A stretch of DNA of 64,000 nucleotides from Poa pratensis. Lineage: Eukaryota; Streptophyta; Magnoliopsida; Poales; Poaceae. Positions 54,889 to 64,000 of the stretch are shown in pieces. A program made the translations under genes and the position numbers. How positions within the stretch are numbered: position 1 is the first letter of the stretch; every line of letters starts with the position of its first letter. Below the pieces are notes generated by a model. It ran no database searches and was not told the DNA's origin. It was given only the letters and a program-made list of their open reading frames with translations. The DNA is taken from the NCBI GenBank assembly GCA_947311845.1, contig CAMZMU010000060.1, forward strand, positions 2,687,983 to 2,751,982. The letters are read 5' to 3'.

Positions 54889-54961
54889 TGCTCCCGGCGG
54901 GCTCGAACCCTCGACCTTCGGCTCATAAGAGCAACGCTCTAACCAACTGAGCTACGGGAGC
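54889..54961 (-). tRNA. tRNA-like gene, anticodon position reads UAU (Ile), degenerate
   Basis: The minus strand starts GCTCCCG-TA-GCTC-AGTTGGTTA-GAGC and ends CGGGAGC-A. The acceptor (7 bp) and D stem (4 bp) are perfect, and TTCGAGC gives a canonical T loop (box B GGTTCGAGC). Loop CTTATGA places TAT at positions 34-36. The anticodon stem has one C-C mismatch and wobble pairs. The 3' side of the T stem is one base short, giving 73 nt instead of 74. No oligo-T terminator lies immediately downstream. It may be a decayed tRNA gene. Confidence 0.6.
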
Positions 54962-55173
54962 AGTGTTTTAAATTTTTTTACTTATCTCTAATAACTGCTA
55001 AATAACATTTTATTCACGTCAAGTTTCTAGCAGTATCAATGTACCAGTACACTACTCAACGGGTTCTATCGATTGGTCGGATATCACTAGCCTCAGACTG
55101 AGGCATCAACGAACGACAAAACAGTCGCCCAACTCTAGTCTCTAGTGTACAATCCGGTGAGGACCAGGGCATT

Positions 55174-56736
55174 TTATTTTGAATGGTACTCGTAAATGTC
55201 AAGGTCAACAACATGGAGGACTACAAGTGGTAGCTTATTTATGTACAGAAATAGTCGCCTAATGTTTTCCCTAGTCAGCGCATCCATGTCCACAACATCA
55301 CGATCATCGGTGTAAACCCACAAACTGCTCGGCTTCACCTTCTGGAGGCAGGCACGGCAAAAGGGGCACGACTTCGATTTAGCATTCCTGCGATGAGAGT
55401 GAACCTTGTTATGGTTATTAATTAAACGACATAAGCAATCTGGTAAATGGGAATAAAATGCAGGATGTGACAAGTTAGGGCGCGGCTTGGCTGACTTTGT
55501 GTCCTGAGCGGACAAGTTAGGCAGGAAGTGCTCGGATGGAGTTGTTGTGCTCGATGAAACAAGCACATCAATGATCTCTCAGCAAACTCTTTGGCAAAGG
55601 ACTGAACTGAACAAATTTATTGACCCAAAAAATGGTGAAAATTGGGAGCAACATTTTTCTTTGGCGGGGTAAACGGGATTGTATTAATCAAATAAGAGTG
55701 TTGTTACAATCCCGGAGCATATGACTCATCAGAGAATCCGGAGCCGAACCTAACCAAACATCAGTTCTATTAAAATGTGGAGCAACTTTGTGTGTCTCAC
55801 ATGGTAAATAAATCATGGAGCATTGCTTTGGCACAATCGGCATGTATGGAACTGATGTGTAAATGTTTATTTTGCAGCCAATCGCACCAAGGGAGAAGAG
55901 GGAATGTCATACCAATGTTCGAAGCACATCAAGCAGAGCGAGTGCGTACAGTCAGGCAGCACGATCTTGGCGTTCACCTCGAGGCAAATCCCGCACTCGA
56001 GCTCCCTCTCCAAATCCACCTGCGAGAAATCGGCATCCCTTCCCCTGAACTTGTCGACGCATAGCCTCCTCTGCTTCTTATCGTCCAATTCAGTGATCCC
56101 GCTCGGCAGCTGAAGCAACGACGGGAATATAACACCTGCAGCCAATATCAAGAATCAAACCTGAACGAAGGATTAACACTGTTTCGCTTCGATTGAGAGG
56201 TTATAACTAAGTACCATAGAATTCTCTGATGTTGGCCTCCCTCTCCCAAGCCGGCAGGGAATCTGCCGTGACATCATCGGCATACACCTGAGTGCGTAGG
56301 AAGGAATCGGAATTGATCAGAAATCAGTCATAAACAACAAGGCGAGAAGAAACAACCGTGCAGAAGAAACACTTGTGAATTTGCAGCGGTGCCGCGAGAT
56401 GGCGAATTGCCGGGAGAAAAAAGTACAGTACCTTATAAATCATAATCTTGAGGAGGCCGAGCGCGCTGGCAAGCCTGCAGTCTGTCCACTGTAGGAGGAA
56501 ATCCGCGACAGCGCTGTACGCCATCCGCATCTGGATGACCGAGCCGTCGTAGTCCCTCAGGAACTCCGACGCCCTGCGCATGAGAACACCAAGAACAGAG
56601 AACGCATGGCAATCAGCGACACCGATAAATTAACCAGGGGAGGGGAGTGGAGGAAGGATAGTTGTTGCACTCACAGTGTATTGGCGTGGTCGATGTCGGC
56701 CAACAGAGCTTTGACGGACTCCTGGAACTTCCGCAT
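55174..56736 (-). CDS. AIRP2-like: C3HC4 RING-type E3 ubiquitin ligase, AIRP2-like, five exons
   Basis: Exons on the minus strand are 56736-56675, 56573-56432, 56287-56215, 56135-55913 and 55387-55174. All four introns are GT..AG, and the joined frame is open for 237 codons plus TAA. The N-terminus MRKFQESVKALLADIDHANT matches AIRP2 family starts, which decides the ATG. The N-terminal half is helical (MRMAYSAVADFLLQWTDCRL, ANIREFYGVIFPSLLQL). The RING finger spans residues about 140-177 with C140, C143, C155, H157, C160, C163, C174 and C177. The tail (LWVYTDDRDVVD, LFLYINKLPLVV) is also family-typical. Arabidopsis AIRP2 (about 240 residues) is a cytosolic E3 acting positively in abscisic acid and drought responses; a similar role here is inference. 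Intron 4 (525 bp) carries a repeat-like insert near 55660-55790. No defect seen. Confidence 0.9.
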
Positions 56737-57930
56737 CGATGACTCCTTCTCCTCGTTCGTCTACGGGCGCGTGAGAATCGATCGATGGACCGCCGGCGGG
56801 AACCCTAGCAAAACCTGCTCCTCCTCCCCTCTGCTCCAATCTACTCGAGTGACCGGAAATTGGAGTTGGACTTGATTGCGCTGCCTTCCCCTGAAGCTCC
56901 GGATTTGGATTTCTTTCGCACGCTCTTGCCGAGTCCAACTCTAATTCGAGCCGCACTCCACCTTTTGTTGCCGCTCTCGAGGGAGGAGATGACCAGGAAC
57001 AGTAATCCGGGCCTACGTGGCAGTGGGCCAGCGCGATCCAGTGGGGGTATTAACACTTCTGTGTACCCGCCGAAAACGCACAAGGTGTATAGCGTCTCGC
57101 GAACATGTGGGGACAAATGTCCACTGGACCCACGAGTCAGTGTAATGTGCAAAGTCATGGGTGCGTTGCTGGTGGGACGACGGCGGGTCGGGTTACTTTC
57201 GAGTTGGGGCCCACAGGGAAATATCCAGTAGCAACGTCCGACTTCGGGCACTGCGCCCCGGTCCCGCGTCACGCACCAGCAGGGCAGCGTATCGCTGACA
57301 GAGGGGTCCCACCTTGATTTTTCTATTTCGGGACGTCCCGGATATTTTCTCGACGGGCAGTGGATTTGTGGGTCCGAACAAATCAGGGGCTCCGTCCTTT
57401 TCCGCTGGTTTGGTTTTTGTCCCCTGGGCAAGAATGGTAGGTGCTGATTAGGTCAAGCACTCGTTGGTGTAGTTATCTTGGACATCCCTTGGCGATGGTG
57501 ATTGGCGAGCAATTAAAATGGCTCTTTCTTGGACAAGGGGTCGAATGTTTTTTATAGTTACTCCTGCTTTCCTGGTTCATGAATCTGTTCGGGTGGAAGG
57601 TAAACAGGGAGCAGGGAGCAGTATGTTGGAGATGATCAGGTCTTAATGACGCGTCGGATAGGCAGAAGGAGTAGATAAAGGATGACAATCCAATGATAAT
57701 GGGATTAGCATTATTTGTACTCTACTGACACCACTGATATTTGTTAATCATAACAAGTACTTCAGTTCAGAAAATTCTTAGGGGGAAGGGTCTTATGTCA
57801 CGGGTTCAAGGGGGCATATGTATATGCGTTGTCTATTAGATTAAATTATGTACTATCAATCACCTTGTCCTATCAAAAGAAGATTAGTACTAGCATTCCT
57901 TTGGAAGAAAAGAAAATGAGGTTTACTTAC
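56737..57930. other. Upstream region of the RING gene
   Basis: GC-rich near the gene (56740-57430), with several short chance frames, then AT-rich. The first 200 bp upstream of the ATG are the expected 5' UTR/promoter of the RING gene. I see no clear TATA box and no other gene. Confidence 0.5.
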
Positions 57931-60900
57931 TGTGACAGCTCCGATTATTCATTAGCATAAACATATGTTGAATTAAGCTCTTTGTGACATACAAAACCTG
58001 AACTTGCTCTCAGCCGGCATAACCGATGATCATAGCAACAGTTAAGCTCAGCCATGAATCTAATTCAACACAAGAATACTCCAACGATATAACCAAAAGC
58101 TGGGATATGCTAAACATGTTCCCAACGATCAGCCAACATGCATACATATCCAATTTGATACCACAACTCAAGCACAACTTGAAACACCATAGTTTACAAC
58201 GAGTTAATTTTTAACTTCAAATTACAAGATACAAACCAGAAGTCCAAATCGACATAAAACACAGCGGAATAAATTCACAATGCCATAAGATGGCTTCAAA
58301 ATAACAACCTTGCAGTTCGCCCACCAAAGCCCAAGGGACTAAGCTGCAGTAGGTAGAACCACACTACGCGTCGAGGTCATATTCAGAATCGCTGCCCACT
58401 GAAGTGTTCTCCTCTGCAAAACGGTTTCAACAGCAAGGGTGAGTACTTAAGGTACCCAGCAAGACTTACTTTCATCCATTTTACATTAATTCCATAGCAT
58501 GCAAATTAATCAGATTAAACCAAAAGTAAACCATTGCATATGAGGTCTCCTAGATCAAACAATGTTTCAGATCTGAACTCATTTGTCCAGCACCCAAACC
58601 ATCATGGTTTCCATTCGAAAATACATCATATAATCATGTAAAAGCACATATGTTCATATCCCAGCGTTTCTGGAATTTTTAACAAGCACGGAAGTCATAA
58701 ACAATTGACAATGGCATCAATATGGGAAGAATAAGTCAGATATCTGTCCTACTGTCCAGAATTCATACCATCAACTAAACCACCCTAAAACATGGTAAAA
58801 CCACTTATTTCAGGTTCATAATCATCACATCACAACCCTGGAACAAGGATCATTGGATCCACCTACAAGTGACCATAAGCATAATATACCCAACAATATA
58901 GAGAGATGTTAAGACATCTATAAGCAATACATATTATAACCAGGAGTACAGCAAGATAAATGACATCTAATAATTGATTAGAGTATCAAAATAACAATTG
59001 TGTGAGTAGAGCATACGAGGGGCTCAACATTTTCATAAATGCAGCCCGAGACCAACAATTGACCATTAACGATTTTTATCTCAAGTGTGAAATAACCAAG
59101 CATGTCCATGACCGTGGACGCGGCTACTCGAATAGATTTAACCCTGCATGGGGTGTACAACTTTACCCTCACGAAGCAATGCACCATTTGTTCCGACCCT
59201 CTCTTTCAGTGGGCAAGATGGTGAACCGCTACAAGACCTTTACAACACGTCGCCCTAACACAGTAGCTGCCCCTAGGTTCACTCCAGGCGCCTCTAGGAA
59301 GCGTTATCCTGGTCCATAGGTTGCGGTCGAAGTCCAAAGTACAGTTATGGCTCCTCGTTTGCGGGGTGTGCACCAAATAGCTAAAATGGCACACAAAAAG
59401 AGACACCATGTCCTTTTAAAGGGACACCATGCCCAAAATACCAAATCCAACCAAGGAAATACCAACTAAAAACTTCAGCTACTATGCCCAGCGGCGGATC
59501 CAGGGGGGGACGAGCGGGGCCAGGCCACCCCCAACGATCGGCCACCCCCAGCGACCTACAGCAGGGGCCAATACTAATTACGGCACGATTTATGCTAAGC
59601 GTAGTTATTTGCGGCCAGTAAACCAAGAAGTATCGCTGCTGTATGGCCCAGGCCCATCAAGCGAATGAATTAGATGGCCTAGATGGCTCTATCTGCGCGG
59701 AAGCCCTCGTTGAGTTACCTGATCACCGCCACCGCCGCGTCAGCCACTGCCATGTGAATGACGATTTTATTGTGTCGTCCCACCTCCACCGCGTCCAAAA
59801 TTCGCACGCAAGGATGCCATGATAGCCGCCTTTAATCACAGTTGAGAGGTTGCTGCTCGGTCGGTACAATGATCCAGAGAAATCAGCACTAGAACGCCTC
59901 ATTATTTCTCAAGGTATGTATTCATACTAATTCTAATCTCTTCTGACGAGGTAATGTCTCACGCATTATTTTTTAGAACGCCTAAGATGCACATTAGACT
60001 AGTAATAGTCATACTTTGCTTAGAACAGAGATTTATACCAGATATAGATCCAATTTGTCTTTTCATTCAGTTAGCTATAGTGCTATACTATTGTAGGTAA
60101 AAGTTCGAAGAAAATGAACAGAATATATTGCCTTCTCCAAGTCATTGCAAGCTTGAAACCTTTGTGGGCTAGAATCAGAATTTAACTTAGATCATCCATG
60201 ATGACATTATTAACTCGTGTACAATCTTGTACGTAATTAGCGGGCCACTCTAACAATTTTTAAACATGAGCATGAATGTCCAGATAAATTATGCAATGCA
60301 TCTTAATTTATATCGATTTAATTGGAGACTTGATATACATATAGAGCGAGGTATTGAATGTGATCGTTGTCTCTTTCGGCCCCCCTATGATCAAATCCTG
60401 GATCCGCCCCTGACTATGCCAAGACTCGGTGAATTAGTTAGTCAAGATCGTCCCATTTCAATCAATGAGGAAGTACGGTGTGGCTTGGATCAATGACACA
60501 AGAATTTATTTTAGGTTGACCTAAGTGAGATAAAGAACCAAATACCAGGGTACCCACTCAAGTCGATTCATTTTAGTTGCAATTTTAATTATCATGACAA
60601 GAGACATCTCTCTCTGATCATGTCATGATTCAGCACCAGAAGCTAAATCAATAAGTCCGATGCCATGCTCAAGTTCCCAAGTCATCCAAGACCCAAAGAG
60701 CAAGGACCGATACTTACAATCCAACAGTACAAACACCCTCACTTAAGATCACATCCAACCCAATGGCATGCCAATCCAAAGTTTACCACAATCAACTCCT
60801 ACTCATGCTAATGAACAACATTAACAGTAGTAAACAACCAATTAGAAACACAAGGGTAGTGTCTCCAAAATAATCACCACATCGCACACAAGCATGGCAT

Positions 60901-62927
60901 ATTCAGAATAATATATTTGATACACCCTATGGGCTGCTTGCCTTTGTCACCCTGCTGATACGCCGGATCGTCGTCCTGACGTCCTCACAATTCACACCCT
61001 CCTCATCACCTATGGCAAGAAGAAGCAAAAAGATCCAAATAGAGGGCAAATAAGTCACTCATTCAACAACAATGCATTCTCTGTACAGAATTAAATAAAA
61101 TGCCATGATGATGGTTTCATGCTGTATATGACATGATAATATTAAGAAAATAAGTTGAGTGCATCATTAGCAAGTGAAAGGCAAATCAATAATGCAAGAG
61201 TAGTGATTTAAATGGCCCATCACATAAATGCATTTCATATAAAGGTAACTGTGATAAAATCAACATCATCATGTACACCAAGTTAAACTATGAAGTTAGA
61301 AATTTGATTCACTAATTTTGGAGCTTCCTAGCTCAAGATATTTAATTTACGAGTTTGCATAAAAGAAATATCATCGATTAACGTATATATTCCACTCGGA
61401 TTTTTACAGATATGATCATGCAGCAAGAGTCATACCATAATATAGATATTTCAAAATTACGAATTTAGAACTTTGAATAACCCAAAACGGAGCTAGTATG
61501 AATATTCCACAATTTTTACAACTTCGTACAGTACTGAACAAAACTTGAATACGTGACTAGAGGAAGAAGATGGTGTTCGTGAGTGAAGTTCTGAACTTCG
61601 AACAGAGATGCAGAAACTGGACGATTCGAGCGATTTCCTCAACGGAATCGAGCGCCGTTTGCTTTGTTAGAAAGATGGGAATTTGGGGATTCGATACCAA
61701 GCATAAGATTGACAAGAGTTTGCCGGAGGAGAGCGGCAAGTCGCCGGAGACAGAGCAGCGTGCACTGAAACTACGCTAATGGCAGCAGCACACACACAGC
61801 TTGCACTACAGAGCATGAAATCGACCATTGAACAGACCATCATGGTTAGGAGCTCACCCAGGAAGATGACGCGCACAGAAACGCACGAGATGGCAGAGAC
61901 AGCAGCGTCGCCGTCAAACTTCACGGCAGCGGCGACCGGTCATGGCGGCAGCTCGATGCATGCGTCCATCTGAAGTACAATGCGCGTCAAAACGTGCACC
62001 CCAGTACCTAGAAGCTAAGGACAAGATGGTTTGATTAGAGGCTCACCGGAACGGTTGGAAACCTCACCGGAGTGCTCACCGAAGTTGAAGAAGATGACAC
62101 CCGACTTCCTCGGTCGCTGCACGATATAGGGATAAATAAGGTCAGAGAAGAAGCAAAGAAAGGATCAAGATATGACGCGATCAGGTTCCTCGTAGCTTGC
62201 CTGCAGAGAGCTCGCCGGCGGCAATGCGGCGAGATGACTTGGTCGATCTAGGGTTAAGGGAGCTCGGGAGAAGAGGGGAAAAGGAGGCTAGGGCACCGGG
62301 AATGGTTATAAGGTGCAAGGGAACGACCAGGATGGCCTGGGACTCGACGAACGGCGAGCACGGCGCCGCCTGCGCTGCCCGGTTGCTGGCTGCCACGGGG
62401 AAGACGATGGCTGAACGCTGACAGCTCACTCTCTACTTTGCCTTCTTTTCTGAAACTAAAACTGAAGCTGCTCTCTGTTTTCAATTATTCGGCCAACCAA
62501 ATCAGCTCAGAAAATCTTCAAACTTTTACACAAGCAATATATAACTATTGTGGATATACTGAAAAAATTTCAACTCAAACGGAGCTAATTTGAATTGTTG
62601 AAAAATTCGTGAACAGTGCTGCCTGAATTTTGGCAAAACCTGAAACTGAACCTTATATAGCATTTAGATTGGATTTTTGAGATGCCAAAATATTATTTTT
62701 AAGATACATGCAGTATAACAGAAGTAGGTACACAGCAGTAAAATATAAATCACATGGAAATGTGATCTAAACATTTTGTGAAGTTAGAAAAGGTAATAAG
62801 CAAAGTTTAAACTTTCAATTACTTTCATGACAATGTGACAATGATAATGCAGGATTATGAAAAGCATGATGCATATGAAGTTATGGTTAAGCATGATTAG
62901 TCCAACTTAAGTGGTTGGGTCACTACA
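57931..62927 (-). mobile_element. Solo LTR of a large-LTR gypsy family, with nested hAT element
   Basis: It starts TGTGACAGCTCCG and ends GGGTCACTACA. The flanks CTTAC (57926-57930) and CTTAT (62928-62932) differ by one base and look like an aged 5-bp target duplication. Without the hAT insertion it is about 4.07 kb. Part of it (CGTGGACGCGGCTACTCGAA, then TTTAACCCTGCATGGGGTG, about 59110-59155) parallels the element 4 LTR. It is therefore a related Tekay-like family in the same orientation. No internal gag or pol sequence was found, which supports LTR-LTR recombination. Confidence 0.7.
59489..60412. mobile_element. Non-autonomous hAT transposon (924 bp)
   Basis: The terminal inverted repeat is CAGCGGCGGATCCAGG at the left and CCTGGATCCGCCCCTG at the right (one mismatch). 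A perfect 8-bp target duplication ACTATGCC lies at 59481-59488 and 60413-60420. Both features fit the hAT superfamily. The inside has no transposase frame. Two short GGCCACCCCCA repeats lie near the left end. Confidence 0.92.
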
Positions 62928-63059
62928 CTTATATCCTACCTCCGTTAACTAAAACCATAATAAAAGCTGTGAAATGGAAGTAGTATTAAACTGTCAAATT
63001 TCTCATCTTCAAAATTGCACTTCATGCATATCTGTAGGCCTGATTTTGTAATATATGAG
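62928..63059. other. Short spacer right of the solo LTR
   Basis: No feature recognised. Confidence 0.4.
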
Positions 63060-63800
63060 TACATATAATAATGAACCATTGAACATTTTTTGAACCGGTG
63101 ATCTTTTTTAACCGGCTTTTTTTAACTGTTAACATTTAGTATTTTAATTTAAACCATGTGAACATCTTTTTACCATGTGAACATGTTTTCGAACGTTGTG
63201 AACAATTGTTTTAAACACGTGAATTATTTAACCCCGTGAACATTTGATCCGAGAACTTTAATTGAACACTATGAACAATATTGTTAAACACGTGGATTAC
63301 CCCGTAAACATTTTTTTATCTGTGAACATTTTCTAACACTATGAATAATACTACTTTTAAACACATAAACTTTTCCACCTCGTGAACCTTCTTTTTGAAC
63401 ATTGTTAACACATTTCTAAAACATGAACTTTTTAAACCCCATGACAAATTTTTAACACTATGAACAGTTTTGTTGAACACTTTGAATAATTTTATTAGAC
63501 ACGTGAACATTAGTTAACCTCGTGAACATTTCTTGATCTTGAACATTTTGTTTGAACACTACGAACAATTTTTAAACATGTGCACCTTTTAATCCCGTGT
63601 TTATTGTCGATCCGTTAAAAAAATTAACATTGTGAATAAAATATTTTAAACACGTGAACATTTTTAAACCTATGAACATTTTTGTTCCGTGAACTTTTTT
63701 TGAACACTGTGATTTTTTTAAAACACATGCACTTTTTATCGCCAGAAACACTTTCAGATCCGTGACCATTTTAACTCTCCAATTTTTTATTCAAACATGA
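63060..63800 (+). repeat. Degenerate GTGAACATTTTT / CACGTGAACATT repeat
   Basis: Short units (about 20-45 bp) built from GTGAACATTTT, TTTGAACACTATGAACAA and AAACACGTGAA follow each other for about 740 bp, with no constant period. The mirror orientation shows no coding potential. It is a low-complexity repeat of the kind common in Triticeae intergenic DNA. Confidence 0.65.
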
Positions 63801-64000
63801 ACACATTCGGAATAGTATGAAAAAATTCATAGTTAAAAAACATTCACCCTTTAAAAATATTTTCGCCTACAATGTAATAAACGTTTGTGTAGGTTTAAAG
63901 AGGGTCATGTTTTTGGAAATGGTCATGTTCTTTTATTTTACAATGTTCACACATCTCGAAAAACTATGCTTCCTAAATTCCTCACGAATTCAAAAAAATG
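63801..64000. other. Window end, nothing recognised
   Basis: AT-rich sequence trailing the GTGAAC repeat. No frame or signature. Confidence 0.4.

Noticed and set aside
56841..57431. A 196-codon minus-strand frame upstream of the RING gene.
   Set aside because: It overlaps the putative promoter and 5' UTR of the RING gene and has no recognisable domain. The plus strand is equally open.
62181..62484. Overlapping GC-rich frames near the right end of the solo LTR.
   Set aside because: They correspond to the GC-rich block of large gypsy LTRs, are open on both strands and have no domain words.

Overview
The window looks like nuclear DNA of a large-genome grass, most probably Pooideae/Triticeae. 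The evidence is dense nested LTR retrotransposons, CACTA and hAT DNA transposons, an Au-type SINE, a Cassandra-like 5S-bearing LTR, and one GT/AG-spliced plant gene. Organism identity is inferred from element types only; no database was searched.

Layout. 1-4291: 5' part of a minus-strand Ty3/gypsy element (element 1) that runs off the left edge. It is inserted into the RNase H/integrase region of a second minus-strand Tat-like gypsy element (element 2, 4292-9888, 5' LTR at 8958-9888). 9889-10263: one end of a CACTA transposon, abutting the last 71 bp of the left LTR of a plus-strand Sirevirus-like Ty1/copia element (element 6, to 26551). Element 6 has gag but no recognisable pol and is split by a complete plus-strand Ty3/gypsy element (element 5, 13634-22091, TSD GAAAC). 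26776-53124: a minus-strand Tat-like gypsy element of the same family as element 2 (element 3, TSD TGGCT). It lacks pol but carries an antisense, apparently spliced extra ORF (47390-50708). Its left LTR is split by a Tekay-like chromovirus (element 4, 27444-46671, TSD CTTAT). Element 4 is in turn split between protease and reverse transcriptase by a 7.35-kb non-autonomous CACTA transposon (34368-41721, TSD AAC) holding 660-bp tandem repeats, a short-motif array and gene-like exons.

53125-57930 is the low-copy part: a Cassandra-like LTR remnant with a 5S rRNA-like domain, a foldback element, an Au-type SINE, a degenerate tRNA gene, and one intact five-exon gene on the minus strand for a C3HC4 RING E3 ligase of the AIRP2 type (55174-56736). 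57931-62927 is an old solo LTR of a large-LTR gypsy family, hit by a 924-bp hAT element (8-bp TSD). The last kilobase is a degenerate GTGAACATTTTT repeat.

The only gene that looks intact and host-encoded is the RING ligase. All retroelement coding regions carry frameshifts, stops or deletions. Elements 2 and 3 share LTR ends and primer-binding site but differ in gene content (gag-pol versus partial gag plus antisense ORF), resembling the autonomous/non-autonomous pairs known in grasses such as RIRE2 and Dasheng in rice.
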